Assembly: GCF_902833225.1 (NCBI RefSeq) | Contig: NZ_CADFEI010000009.1 | Location: 62,001-126,000 of the forward strand | From: Burkholderia sp. BCC1644 | GTDB lineage: Bacteria; Pseudomonadota; Gammaproteobacteria; Burkholderiales; Burkholderiaceae | DNA length: 64,000 nucleotides | Direction of reading: 5' to 3' | Translations under genes and position numbers: made by a program | In this document: piece by piece, positions 18,463 through 27,939 of the stretch | How the letters are laid out: each line of letters begins with the position of its first letter | Position numbering within the stretch: the first letter of the stretch is position 1 | The notes under the pieces: generated by a model | What the model was told of the DNA's origin: nothing | What the model saw: only the letters and a program-made list of their open reading frames with translations | Database searches by the model: none

Positions 18463-18785
18463 ATATTCTCTTTCATCAAACTCAAGTCGTTGATTGTTAA
18501 TTCAATCTCACAATTTGGGTGATCGCACGCTTCACGCGCGCGACAGCACATGCTGGAAATGATCGGGGAAGGCGCGCCACAAGGTTTGCCACACGCGCAA
18601 AAGGAAGAGGCGACCGGTCGACGCGGGCGCTCGACTCGCGGGTTGGGGACGGTCAAGTGCGATCTGACGTTTCTACGGATCGTGTAACGACCGAGGGGAT
18701 GACGCCGCTACGCTTCGCTTCGGCAGACTCGCCGCGGCGCGGCATATGTCGATCAGATGTGCTTGCCGGACTGCGCGAAGCCCGT
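18463..18785. other. Intergenic region upstream of operon B promoter
   Basis: No gene seen. It is AT-rich near 18463-18520, with an inverted repeat GATTG-TTAATT-CAATC around 18494-18509 that could bind a regulator, and becomes GC-rich toward the sensor kinase stop. No clear terminator for the kinase gene is visible. Confidence 0.45.
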
Positions 18786-21700
18786 TCAGCTCAAGCGCGC
18801 CAACGCAGCCGCGATCGCCGCCCTGCACTCAGGCCACGCCAGTCCAAGTGCATCCGAACCGTCGTGAAGCAACACGCGTTCGGCCTGCGCACAGGCATCC
18901 CGCGCCACGGTATCGCGGGCAAGCGCAAATCCGCCGCGCATCGAATGCAACTCGACCTTGATCGATTCGATATCGTTTTTCGGCAGTGCCGCTTCGATCA
19001 CCGTCAGCGAACGCAGCGTCGCCTCGCGCAATCTCTGCAGCATCTCGTCGGTTACCGCGAGCGGCACGTCATGCGCCGGCGCATGCGCTTCACCACTCGC
19101 CACCGCCCGCCGCCCGCCATGCCGCCGCAACACCGCTTCGAGCGCGCCGATCGACAACGGCTTCAGCACGACCTCCACCGCGCCAGCCCGTTCGCAACGC
19201 CGGCGATCCTCATCCGTCGCGTGTGCGGTCATCGCGATCACCGGCACATTCGAACCCTGCTCCCGCAGAAAATTCGCCAACGCAAACCCGTCGAGCTCGG
19301 GCATGCCGAGATCCGTCAGCACGACGTCGAACGGATGCTCGAAAAACGCACGCATCGCCTCGACGCCGTTGGACACGATCGTCGCGTCGTAGCGCAGCGC
19401 GTCGAGCTGGTCGTGCAGCAACGCGCGGCTCGCCGGATGATCCTCGGCGACGAGCACGCGCAGCGGTTCTTCTTCGTCACCGGCCGACGACACATGCGTT
19501 TCAGCGTCCGCCGTCGCGTCGCCCGCTTCATCGGGTTCAGACGTCGCCCCGTACCCACGCACCGCATCCACGAATGCCGGCAGTTCCGGCGTATCGACCC
19601 GCCACCCGTGCGGCGCTTCGGTCAGCGGCAACCCGGCGACGAACGTCGAGCCTTCACCCAGCCGGCTGTCGACGCTCAGTTCACCACCCATCAATGCAAC
19701 GATGCGCCGGCACAGCGGCAATCCGAGCCCCGTGCCGCCGAAGCGGCGATAAATCGACGCATCGGCCTGCATATAGACGTCGAACAGCGTCGGCAGGCTG
19801 TCCTCCGGAATGCCGACGCCCGTGTCGCGAACGACGATCTCGACGCGCTGCCCAACCGCACCGCCCGTCGCGAGCCCTGCATCGATCGTCACGCCACCCC
19901 GCTTCGTGAACTTGATCGCGTTGCTGACGAGGTTCGACACCAGTTGACGCAACCGTGTCGGGTCGCCGACGTAACCGTCGGCCAGTTCCGGCGCGATGCG
20001 GCACGCGAGTTCGAGGTTTTTCGCATCCGCGAGCGGCCGGAACATCGCCGTCACGTCGTTCAGGATTCGGCGCAGATCGAACGGAATATGTTCGAGCACC
20101 ATCTGGTTCGACTCGGCCTTCGACAGGTCGAGCACGTCGTTGATCACGCGCAGCAACACGTCCGACGACGATGCGACCGTCTTCAACCGCCGCCGCTCCG
20201 CCGACGGCAGCGACGCGCGCGCCATCAGTTCGAGATTGCCGATGATCGCGTTCAGCGGCGTGCGGATCTCGTGGCTCATCGTCGCGAGGAACGTCGACTT
20301 CGCCTTGTTCGCCTGCTCGGCCGCCGCACGCGCGTCGCGCAACGTCGCCTCGACTTCCTTGCGCGCGGTGATGTCGATCAGCGTGCACAGCAGCACGTCG
20401 ATGCCGCGATACTTGGCGCGCACCATGTGCGCATCGAGATACGCAAAACCGTGTTCCGCGCGCTCGATCGCGAATTCGTGCGTGACGAGCCTGCGCGCGC
20501 CGCCGCCGCGCACCGCGTCGCGATAGACCTGCCACAGCCGCTTGCCGAGCGGCGCGCCCGACACGGCCTTGTCGTACGCGGCCATCGCGTCGTTGCGCAC
20601 GATCGCGTCGCCGTCGGCGAGCGACAACAGCGCCAGGCCGGCCGGCGCGGTGCGAATCAGCGTCCGGTTGAGTGCCTCGCTTTCGATCAGGCGTATCGCG
20701 CGCCGGTTCGCGGGGCGCAACGCGCGCCGGTCGAACAGCACGATCGCGGTCCACAGCACTGCGATGCCGATCAGCGCAAACGTGCAAGCGATGCCAATGC
20801 GCACGGCGTTGGCGATCGCCACGCTTCGCCATGTGTAACTCTTGATCAGAACGAGGTCGGACCCGGCCAGACGGTCACCGAGCACGAACCTGCCGCCAAT
20901 GCGATGCGGGATGATCGGAACGGGACTTCGTTTCAGTACACGCTCGAGTGTTCGTGCGACGAGCGCGCCGTCATGCGGTCGTCCGAACACGATATGCCCG
21001 CTCGTGTCGACGAGCACGTTCTCCACATCGGATGTCCGCGGCGCCATGATCCGGTCGAGCTCGGGACGGCCGTTGAAGACGAGCCACGCGAACGGCTTGC
21101 CGTCCACATCGCTCAACAACTGCGCAAAGCGGGTAACAGGCCTTCCGAGCACCGGATCGTCGCGTGTCTCGACGACGATGCCGCCATAGGGATCCGCCGG
21201 CTCGAGCCGGCGTGCGAGCGCCTTCAGATCGGACGGAGCCAGTCGCGCGGGGGCCCGCCTGGCCAGTTCCGCGCCGAACAACACCAGAAAGTCGTCGTTC
21301 ACGCCGACCATGTAAGCCGTGAAATCCTTGGCAATCGAAACCGGCGACGGTGTGGACACAGCGTGACCCATCCGGTAGAGCGCGCCAATATAGCGGACGT
21401 ACGCGGCTGGCGACTTCCCCGACGTGAGATCGGCGAACCCGACAACCGTCAACTTGCCATGCGGGTCCAGCCAATCCAGCCTGCCGCCATTGTCGATCAT
21501 CGTTTGCAGATCGGACGGCGGCACCACATCGGGACTGCCGTTGGCCGCGGTCATGTTGTCGGCGAAACGCCCCAACAACGCCTGCGTCACCTGCAGTTCC
21601 CCGTGCAGTTCCGCCACTTCCCGCAGGAACGTCGAGCGCATTTGCGCAACGTAGTCGCCGATGGCAAGCCGCACGACGAGCAGCGCGCACAGCACGATGA

Positions 21701-21827
21701 ACACGGTCATCGCCGCGCCGCCGCCGTACAGCAATGCCTGCTGCTGACGCCGGACCCGGCCCGGATCGAACGGCTTGCGGCCGACGGCGGCAGCCTGTGC
21801 GGCAAGCCTTTTCAGTTTTTCAGGCAT
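18786..21827 (-). CDS. Hybrid sensor histidine kinase (CblS/BvgS-type) beside operon B
   Basis: About 1013 residues from the ATG at 21827. Two membrane segments (near residues 35-55 and 345-365) enclose a periplasmic sensor of about 290 residues. A PAS-like region follows, then HisKA with FLATMSHEIRTPLNAIIG (His near 519), HATPase with NAIKFTKRGG and DTGVGIPED and GTGLGLPLC, a receiver with LVAEDHP and VVLTDLGMPELDG, and a C-terminal Hpt-like helix with LHSMRGGFALA. All phosphorelay residues are present. With the NarL-type regulator just upstream it forms a complete phosphorelay. The neighbourhood suggests control of operon B pili. Confidence 0.85.
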   Translation of the reverse strand: MPEKLKRLAAQAAAVGRKPFDPGRVRRQQQALLYGGGAAMTVFIVLCALLVVRLAIGDYVAQMRSTFLREVAELHGELQVTQALLGRFADNMTAANGSPDVVPPSDLQTMIDNGGRLDWLDPHGKLTVVGFADLTSGKSPAAYVRYIGALYRMGHAVSTPSPVSIAKDFTAYMVGVNDDFLVLFGAELARRAPARLAPSDLKALARRLEPADPYGGIVVETRDDPVLGRPVTRFAQLLSDVDGKPFAWLVFNGRPELDRIMAPRTSDVENVLVDTSGHIVFGRPHDGALVARTLERVLKRSPVPIIPHRIGGRFVLGDRLAGSDLVLIKSYTWRSVAIANAVRIGIACTFALIGIAVLWTAIVLFDRRALRPANRRAIRLIESEALNRTLIRTAPAGLALLSLADGDAIVRNDAMAAYDKAVSGAPLGKRLWQVYRDAVRGGGARRLVTHEFAIERAEHGFAYLDAHMVRAKYRGIDVLLCTLIDITARKEVEATLRDARAAAEQANKAKSTFLATMSHEIRTPLNAIIGNLELMARASLPSAERRRLKTVASSSDVLLRVINDVLDLSKAESNQMVLEHIPFDLRRILNDVTAMFRPLADAKNLELACRIAPELADGYVGDPTRLRQLVSNLVSNAIKFTKRGGVTIDAGLATGGAVGQRVEIVVRDTGVGIPEDSLPTLFDVYMQADASIYRRFGGTGLGLPLCRRIVALMGGELSVDSRLGEGSTFVAGLPLTEAPHGWRVDTPELPAFVDAVRGYGATSEPDEAGDATADAETHVSSAGDEEEPLRVLVAEDHPASRALLHDQLDALRYDATIVSNGVEAMRAFFEHPFDVVLTDLGMPELDGFALANFLREQGSNVPVIAMTAHATDEDRRRCERAGAVEVVLKPLSIGALEAVLRRHGGRRAVASGEAHAPAHDVPLAVTDEMLQRLREATLRSLTVIEAALPKNDIESIKVELHSMRGGFALARDTVARDACAQAERVLLHDGSDALGLAWPECRAAIAAALARLS

Positions 21828-22001
21828 ACGATTCGCTGGGGTTTCGCTGTCGTCGGACAAGCGCCGGCATGCGCCCGGACTCGCAGCCGCTCGCCTCGCG
21901 TGCGACCGTCACACGTCGAACCCGTGCGCCGGAACGGCATCGGCGCCGCGCCAGGCGCGCGCCACACCCGCCCGCGGCCCGCACCGAGCCGTGTGCTCAC
22001 G

Positions 22002-22667
22002 TCAGTCACGCGCGTCCGGCCCGCCCGGATCCTGCACATTGCCTTCGTCCGCGTACCGGATCAGATCCGCGTCGCGGACGATCCCGAGCTTCTTCATCGC
22101 GCTCGACTTCTGGGAACTGATGGTCTGCTTGCTGCGATGCAGCTGCGTGGCGATCTCGCCCACCGTGTAGCCGGCGCCGAAGAGCCGGACCACCTCGATC
22201 TCGCGCGTCGTCAGCGCGCGCGCGACGGGCATCGCATCGCCATCCTGGAGCAGTTGCTTCACGAACGGCGACATGTAGTTCGCGCCGACGTAGGCCGCAT
22301 GCACGGCGCCGATCAGGTGCGACAGCGCATCCGACTTGCTGAGGATGCAGTTCACGCCCTGCTTCTGGATCGCGCGCAGCACGCTCGGATTGTCGATCAT
22401 CGTGATCGTCACGATGCGCAGCGCGGGGTAACGACGCTGCAGGAACGACAGCAGCACGAGGCCATCGCCGTACTTGCCGCCGGGCATCACGTAGTCGAGC
22501 ACGAGCACGTCGCTCGGCTGCGCGTCGAGCGCCGCGACCAGATCCGTCGAGTTCGAAACGGCGTCCACCAGCTTGATCGTGCTGTTGCCTTGCAGCGCCT
22601 GCGACATCCCGAGCGCCGATGCCGGATGATCATCCGCCACCATCACGCGCACTGAAAATTCGTCCAT
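22002..22667 (-). CDS. NarL/FixJ-type response regulator (CblR/BvgA-like)
   Basis: A 221-residue regulator. The receiver domain has VMVADDHPAS (acidic pair) and DVLVLDYVMPGGKYGDG (phospho-acceptor Asp), with a Lys near ILSKSDA. A LuxR-type helix-turn-helix follows: LTTREIEVVRLFGAGYTVGEIATQLHRSKQTISSQKSSAMKKLG. It should bind DNA as a dimer at paired half-sites. It lies between two hybrid kinases and is the obvious candidate to act at the three fimbrial promoters, though the motif bound is not known. Confidence 0.88.
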   Translation of the reverse strand: MDEFSVRVMVADDHPASALGMSQALQGNSTIKLVDAVSNSTDLVAALDAQPSDVLVLDYVMPGGKYGDGLVLLSFLQRRYPALRIVTITMIDNPSVLRAIQKQGVNCILSKSDALSHLIGAVHAAYVGANYMSPFVKQLLQDGDAMPVARALTTREIEVVRLFGAGYTVGEIATQLHRSKQTISSQKSSAMKKLGIVRDADLIRYADEGNVQDPGGPDARD

Positions 22668-23065
22668 GTTCCTGTTTCTCCCCGAGGCTTCCCGTCACGC
22701 ATCCGGCGCGCGACGCTCGCATACTCGCGCCGTCAGCCGATCGTCAGCCACATACGGCCGCCGGACAATAGTGACCTAATTTTAAGATAAATCCGGCCGC
22801 GTTTACCGGTCGGACGGGCCATCGATGCATCGCGCATCCTGCGCGCCAACAGGCGGGTGCGCTGCGATGGAGCGTTGCGCGGTTCGAGGGATCGAACCCG
22901 CGTCACCGGGGAAATCCGCTGCGCGGCGCGCCCGTACGCGCCAGGGGCGGCATTTGCAACCGGCCGGGCCGTATCCGGTCGCCGCCGCCTGCCGCTACCG
23001 TACGCAGGGCGTCTCAGCGGACGGGCGCAGGGCGATCCCGCTACGTATCGCCCCGCCACCACGCA
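22668..23065. other. Intergenic region with strong hairpin upstream of the response regulator
   Basis: No gene is supported. An AT-rich patch at 22766-22792 may hold the response-regulator promoter. A hairpin around 22876-22903 has GGTTCGA (22881-22887) and TCGAACC (22892-22898) as perfect arms around a GGGA loop, extended by a GCG/CGC stem with one bulged C. It could be an RNA element, an mRNA-binding site or a terminator for the small upstream gene. Confidence 0.45.
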
Positions 23066-23263
23066 CTATCGGTGCACCGACTCGCCGGGTTCGTCATGCC
23101 GCGCTCCTTCCTGGCGCATTTTCCACTCGTTGATCGCGCGCCGTCTCTGAGCCGGCGACATCAGCAGATACTCGTTCATCATGGTCAGAAATTCCTTGCG
23201 CGACCGCTCGGACAGCGCCGCGAATTCGATCAGCAGTGCGAATATCTTCCCCAAGTGACGCAT
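23066..23263 (-). CDS. Small helical protein of unknown function in the pilus regulator block
   Basis: A 65-residue protein, MRHLGKIFALLIEFAALSER and so on. A GGAGG lies eight bases before the ATG at 23263, which makes this start convincing. The first 20 residues are hydrophobic and could be one amphipathic or membrane helix; the rest is basic and helical (SRKEFLTMMNEYLLMSPAQRRRAINEWKM). I do not recognise a family. It sits between the hybrid kinase (100 bases upstream) and the response regulator, so a role in modulating the phosphorelay is possible but only inferred. Confidence 0.6.
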   Translation of the reverse strand: MRHLGKIFALLIEFAALSERSRKEFLTMMNEYLLMSPAQRRRAINEWKMRQEGARHDEPGESVHR

Positions 23264-23363
23264 GGTCTTCCCCTCCAGTGTGATTTGAAATGTGCACTGC
23301 GACGGGTGCAGGCACTCTGCCTCTTTTATGTCGGACATGCGTTGCTGGGTTCCGTGTTGCCGG

Positions 23364-26300
23364 TTACTTGCCATGCAGTGCCGCCTCGCGATCGGCCGGC
23401 CCGCTCGCCGCGCTTTCCGGCGCAGCACCGCACCGCTGCCACACGGACGCAAGCGCGCCGCGCAGGTGCGCGAGCGTCACGGGTTTCGTCAGGACGCGCC
23501 GCACGCCCGCCGCCACGCAGCGACGCATGCCATCGGGCGACAGGTGCGACGTGATGACCAGGACGTCGCACGCGACGCCTTGGTCGCGCGCGGCTTCCGC
23601 CAGCTCGTGCGCGCGCAGATCGGGAAGATCGGCGCCGATCAGCAGCACGTCCCAGCCGCCGTCGGCCAGCGATTCGAGCGCCGCGCGCCCGGACCCGACC
23701 TCAGCCACCGTACAGCCGAGTACGTGCAGTTGCTCGCGGAAAATCGACCCGTCGACGGTTTCGTCGCGCGCGACCAGCACGCGCGGCGCTCGGTCGATGG
23801 ACGGCTGTGGCCGCGCCAGCACGGCGCGCCGCCGGCCGGGCATGGCGACACGCGCAAGCTCGCCGGCGGATGAAGCGGCAATCGCGCTTTCACCGCGACA
23901 CGACGCGCAGCACGACAGCGCGGCGCGCAGGCCGCCGAGCGAATAACTCGATACGCGCACCGTGCCGCCCGCGCGGTGTGGTTCGAGCGGGCCGTCGCAC
24001 GTGGCGAGGATCAGCGGCGCACAACCGCGCAGGTTGCCCAGTTCGGCATGCGACCAGGCATCGGGATCGCCGAGCAGCAAGACCGGACCTGCCAGATCGC
24101 CCGGCAGGCTCGACAGGTCGTCGTACACATCGACGTCGAATCCCCATGCATGCAGGTGCGGCAACGCGAATTCGCGCCACGCGCGATGCGCGGCAACGAG
24201 CGTCAGCGAACACGCCTGCGTGCGCACGCCGTGCGGCCGGCCGGGCATGGCGACGTCCGCGCCGAGTGGCAGACGGATCGTGAAGCGACTGCCGACGCCC
24301 GGCTCGCTCGCCACGTCGATGCAGCCGCCCATCGCCATGACGAGGCGGTCGCACAGCGCGAGCCCGAGCCCCGTGCCGCCATAGCGGCGCGTGATCGACG
24401 TGTCGACCTGCGTGAACGCCTTGAACAGCTTGCGCCGATGCTCGGCGGCAATGCCGATGCCGGTATCCTCGATCGCGACCGACAGCACCGGCGCGCCGTG
24501 GCCGTCTGCAACGACGGCCACGCGTACGGTCACGCGGCCCGTGCTCGTAAACTTGATCGCGTTGTTCAACAGGTTGCCGAGCACCTGCGCGAATCGCGTC
24601 GGATCGCCGCGCATCCGCTGCGTGTCGGCCGCGTCGACTTCGCAGAACAGTTGCAGGCCCTTCGCCTTCGCGATCGGCGCGAACGCGCTCAGCTCGCGTG
24701 CGACCGTCGCGATCACGTCGAACTCGATCGACTCGACCTGCATCGCGCCGGCCTCGATCTTCGAGAAATCGAGAATGTCGTTGACGAGCGCGAGCAGGCT
24801 CGTCGCCGACGTGCGCAACGTGCCGACGCGGCCGTGCTGGACCGCGTCGAGCGCCGAGCGTTCGAGCAGCTCGAGGTTGCCGAGGATCACGTTCAGCGGC
24901 GTGCGGATCTCGTGGCTCGTCGCCGCAAGGAACGACGATTTCGCGGCATTGGCCGAATCGGCCGCGCGCACGGCCTCTTCCAGCTTCTGCATCAGCTGGT
25001 GCTTCGCGGTGGTATCCGCGACCGCAGCGATCAGCACGTCCGCACCCTGATAGCGTGCGCCGCACGCGATGAATTCGAGATGCAGGTGCGCGGCTTCGCC
25101 GCCGTCGATCACGAAGTCGTCGTGCAGCACGCGGCCCGCGCCGCCGCTTGCGACGTGCGCCTGCCACGCGGCGGCCATCTGGTTCGACAGCTCGCGATAG
25201 TCGCCGCCGATCCGCGCGACCATTTCCCTGAGCGCGGGACTCGCCAGCATGCAGCGGCCGTCGTCGTGCGCGATCAGCCCAAGGCCGATCGGCGCCATCT
25301 CGATCACGCTGCGGCACAGCGCCTCGCTGTCGAACACGCGCTGCGAGCGCGCATAGAGCGGCGCGAACTCGCGACGGTGAAAGCGCAGCAGCAACGTCCA
25401 CATGACCGCGAGCGTCAGCAGCGTCGCCGCCATCAACGTGCCGGCCGAGCGCGCGACGCCGGACGCGACATCGGCCCACGACAGCGCGTATGCGAAGGTC
25501 CAGCCGGTCGATTCGAGCTTGCCGTGAAACAGCAGGAAACCGTCGCGGAACTCGGGCGAGCCCGACGACGCGCCGCCGCGCCCCGGCGCCAGCTTCAGCA
25601 GGCGCGCCGCGCGGCCGGCATCGCCCACGGCGGGATCCATCGCGACGAGCCGGCCGTCGGCCGTCGTGATGGTGAACGCGCCGTCGGGCCGATAGTCGGC
25701 CAGCCATGACAGCAGGTAGTCGGGCGAGTATTCGGTCACGAGCACGGCAAACGTCTTGCCGTTGTCGTGCGCCTCGGCCGCGATCCGGATGCGCGGCTGC
25801 CCCGACACGGGATCGGTGAACGGCGCGAGCCAGCGCACGTGCGGACGGGTATCGACGACACCCGGATACGCACGCTCGAAATCGATGCGCAGCGCATCCA
25901 GCACGCGGGCGCGATCGTCGGGCGACGCCAGCGCGGGATCGTCGCGGTTCCGGTTCGGCACCAGCCCGAACATGCCCGTGCGCGTGCTGTAGTGGTAGCC
26001 CTCCAGCGTGCGCCCGCGATTGATCGAGCTCGCCGCGCAGATGCGCGCCAGCAGCACCGACAGCGACAGGTAGCGCGCCACCTCGGTGCGATTGCCGGTC
26101 TGCCCAGGCACGCCGAGCACGAGCGACGGATGCGGCCGGATCGCGACGCGCTGGTCGTCGCCGAAGAATGCATCGACGACCGATTCCGGCGCGCTATCGG
26201 CCTCGCGCCAGATCAGCTGCGCATTCGCGACGCCGTTGCGGAACGAGGTTTCGCTCACCTGAATCTCGTTGAGCGTCTGCTCCAGCCCGTTCAGGTAATT

Positions 26301-26447
26301 GCGCCGCTCGCCCTCGACATGCCCCGAGACGATCGCCGTCATCCCGAGACCGCATGCGATCAGGACCAGGACGGTAACGACGATGCCGCCACCGAACACC
26401 GAAATGCTCAGATAGCGGCGGAGGGATTGAAGCGGACTCTGCGGCAT
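23364..26447 (-). CDS. Hybrid sensor histidine kinase with degenerate receiver (CblT/RcsC-like)
   Basis: A 1027-residue kinase. One membrane segment near residues 15-40 and another near 345-365 flank a large periplasmic sensor (Cache-like). A PAS-like region, HisKA with FLAATSHEIRTPLNVILG, and HATPase with NNAIKFT, DTGIGIAAEH and GTGLGLALC follow, then an insert resembling the RcsC ABL domain, and a C-terminal receiver. In that receiver the phospho-acceptor position reads LLIGADLP where an active domain has LLxDxxMP, and the acidic pair is LVARDE. The Asp is therefore replaced by Gly, so this receiver probably cannot be phosphorylated. No terminal Hpt is visible. Confidence 0.83.
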   Translation of the reverse strand: MPQSPLQSLRRYLSISVFGGGIVVTVLVLIACGLGMTAIVSGHVEGERRNYLNGLEQTLNEIQVSETSFRNGVANAQLIWREADSAPESVVDAFFGDDQRVAIRPHPSLVLGVPGQTGNRTEVARYLSLSVLLARICAASSINRGRTLEGYHYSTRTGMFGLVPNRNRDDPALASPDDRARVLDALRIDFERAYPGVVDTRPHVRWLAPFTDPVSGQPRIRIAAEAHDNGKTFAVLVTEYSPDYLLSWLADYRPDGAFTITTADGRLVAMDPAVGDAGRAARLLKLAPGRGGASSGSPEFRDGFLLFHGKLESTGWTFAYALSWADVASGVARSAGTLMAATLLTLAVMWTLLLRFHRREFAPLYARSQRVFDSEALCRSVIEMAPIGLGLIAHDDGRCMLASPALREMVARIGGDYRELSNQMAAAWQAHVASGGAGRVLHDDFVIDGGEAAHLHLEFIACGARYQGADVLIAAVADTTAKHQLMQKLEEAVRAADSANAAKSSFLAATSHEIRTPLNVILGNLELLERSALDAVQHGRVGTLRTSATSLLALVNDILDFSKIEAGAMQVESIEFDVIATVARELSAFAPIAKAKGLQLFCEVDAADTQRMRGDPTRFAQVLGNLLNNAIKFTSTGRVTVRVAVVADGHGAPVLSVAIEDTGIGIAAEHRRKLFKAFTQVDTSITRRYGGTGLGLALCDRLVMAMGGCIDVASEPGVGSRFTIRLPLGADVAMPGRPHGVRTQACSLTLVAAHRAWREFALPHLHAWGFDVDVYDDLSSLPGDLAGPVLLLGDPDAWSHAELGNLRGCAPLILATCDGPLEPHRAGGTVRVSSYSLGGLRAALSCCASCRGESAIAASSAGELARVAMPGRRRAVLARPQPSIDRAPRVLVARDETVDGSIFREQLHVLGCTVAEVGSGRAALESLADGGWDVLLIGADLPDLRAHELAEAARDQGVACDVLVITSHLSPDGMRRCVAAGVRRVLTKPVTLAHLRGALASVWQRCGAAPESAASGPADREAALHGK

Positions 26448-26811
26448 GACGCGCGACGAGGGTCGCGCCCTCGAACGATGCCGATTCGAAGCGCGACGCC
26501 TGGCCGGAATTCACCATGGAAAAGATGGAATGAATTCCGACGATGCCAAACGGGTATGGGAGCGTCCACCCCAAATGAACCGTTTCGTACACGTCAAATA
26601 CTATTGAGCAGATATTTAGAACTTGACCGAAATTCGATGCGGGAAAAAGTGACGTTAGGATGCATCCCGGCTGCCCGCCGGACCATGCAACGCGCAACCG
26701 GGAGGAAGAAGAGGCGAGGAAAAAGGCGGGGGCGGGCCATCAAGCGGCATACCCCCGCGGAGACGCCGCTCAGGCGGCGAGGCACATCGGCGGCCGTCGA
26801 ACGACGGCAGG
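26448..26811. other. Intergenic region between hybrid kinase and lipoprotein operon
   Basis: No gene is supported. It contains the promoter region of the kinase (minus strand), AT-rich around 26530-26640, and presumably the end of the lipoprotein transcript. On the plus strand TCGTACA (26585-26591) and TTTAGA (26615-26620) have the spacing seen at the fimbrial promoters, but the third element is poor and nothing lies downstream on that strand. Confidence 0.45.
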
Positions 26812-27825
26812 TCAGTTCTGCGTGAGCGGGTTGAGCGTCGTGCACAGGAACCCCGTGCAGTTCGCCGGCTTGAAGTAGAACGAAGCCATCACCGGCGTGG
26901 AGACGCCGAGCGCGAGATCGCTCAGATACGCGGTACCCTGCGCGCCGAACGTGTTCGACTGCTGGACAAAGCTGGCGCCGGTCGACTGGATCGCGGCCGA
27001 CTGGTACGTGAAGGTCGGCGACTGCGTCTGGTCCTTCACGTAGACCCACGAGATCGTGCTGCCGAACAGCAGCGCGCCCTTCGCGCGATAACCCTTCGCC
27101 CCCTCGCTGTTGGCCTGCGCGATGAAGTCGCTGACGCTCGTCGTCGGCGTGAGCGCATCGTACGTGTAGGTCGCGCTCGACGCGTTGTTCTTCATGTACA
27201 CGTTCGACTGCACCGAGCCGATCACCATCGGGCCCAGGAACCAGTAGCCCGACTGGCCCTGGCCGTTCGCCTGCGTGAGGAACGCGTTCGGGTCGGCCGG
27301 CAGGCCGGTCGTCGTATACGTGTAGGTGGCCGACGAACCGCCATCCTTGCGATACAGGTAGCCGTACGTGAGCGGCCCTTCGTAGCGATAGCCGTTCGTG
27401 CCCTGCGTGTTGGCCTGGTTGAGGAAGGTCGTCCAGTCGCCCGGCGTGGATTGCAACTGGTACGTGTAGGTCTGCACGGTGCCGTCGTTCACGAAGATCG
27501 AGCGCGAGCCGCCGTTGGACGGGGCGTAGTAGTAGTCGCCCAGATAGCGGTAGCCCTTCGCGCCTTCGCTGTTGAGCAGCGTCAGGAAGCTCGCCTGGTC
27601 CGCCGCGGTCGGCTGCGCGTCGTAGCGCAGCGTCAGCGTGCTGCCACCTGAGCCACCTGAGCCGCCCGAGCCGCCGCTTCCCGTTCCGCCGGACCCCGTA
27701 CCACCGGTGCCACCGTTGTTGCTCGTGCCCGATCCGCCGCCGGACGACGCAGGTGATGAATTGTCGTCGCCGCCGCAGGCGGTCAGCGCGAGACAGGTCA
27801 ATGCGATCAATGCAACGGCTTTCAT
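26812..27825 (-). CDS. Repeat-containing outer-membrane or secreted lipoprotein
   Basis: A 337-residue protein from the ATG at 27825 (AGGTGA six bases ahead). The signal peptide ends in a lipobox LTAC. A Gly/Ser/Thr linker of about 35 residues follows. The rest is about five repeats of some 45-50 residues with the pattern F-L-x(2)-N-x(2)-G-x-x-GYRY-x-G followed by a variable strand and TYTY (examples: SEGAKGYRYLGDY, TQGTNGYRYEGPL, GQGQSGYWFLGPM, SEGAKGYRAKGAL). I do not recognise the family; the repeats suggest a beta-rich surface structure. It is the third gene after a Sel1-repeat and a CsgG-like lipoprotein. Confidence 0.75.
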   Translation of the reverse strand: MKAVALIALTCLALTACGGDDNSSPASSGGGSGTSNNGGTGGTGSGGTGSGGSGGSGGSGGSTLTLRYDAQPTAADQASFLTLLNSEGAKGYRYLGDYYYAPSNGGSRSIFVNDGTVQTYTYQLQSTPGDWTTFLNQANTQGTNGYRYEGPLTYGYLYRKDGGSSATYTYTTTGLPADPNAFLTQANGQGQSGYWFLGPMVIGSVQSNVYMKNNASSATYTYDALTPTTSVSDFIAQANSEGAKGYRAKGALLFGSTISWVYVKDQTQSPTFTYQSAAIQSTGASFVQQSNTFGAQGTAYLSDLALGVSTPVMASFYFKPANCTGFLCTTLNPLTQN

Positions 27826-27939
27826 CGGAATCACCTCGAAACGAACAGGACGAACGAAGCCGGCGCGCGCGGCTCACGCCACACGCACGGACGATTGCGA
27901 AGCGGAAACCGGCCGGCGGCGCACCGCCGGCCCTGGACG

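Noticed and set aside
18519-22655. Long plus-strand open frame of more than 1300 codons
   Set aside because: It is antisense to a complete sensor kinase and response regulator, has an Arg/His-rich composition without domains, and is the usual shadow of high-GC coding.
22881-22898. Possible tRNA T-arm (GGTTCGA...TCGAACC)
   Set aside because: No acceptor, D or anticodon arm can be built around it on either strand; it is a simple hairpin.
26585-26633. Possible fourth copy of the fimbrial promoter motif
   Set aside because: TCGTACA and TTTAGA keep the spacing, but the third element (ACCGAAAT) matches poorly and no gene lies downstream on that strand.
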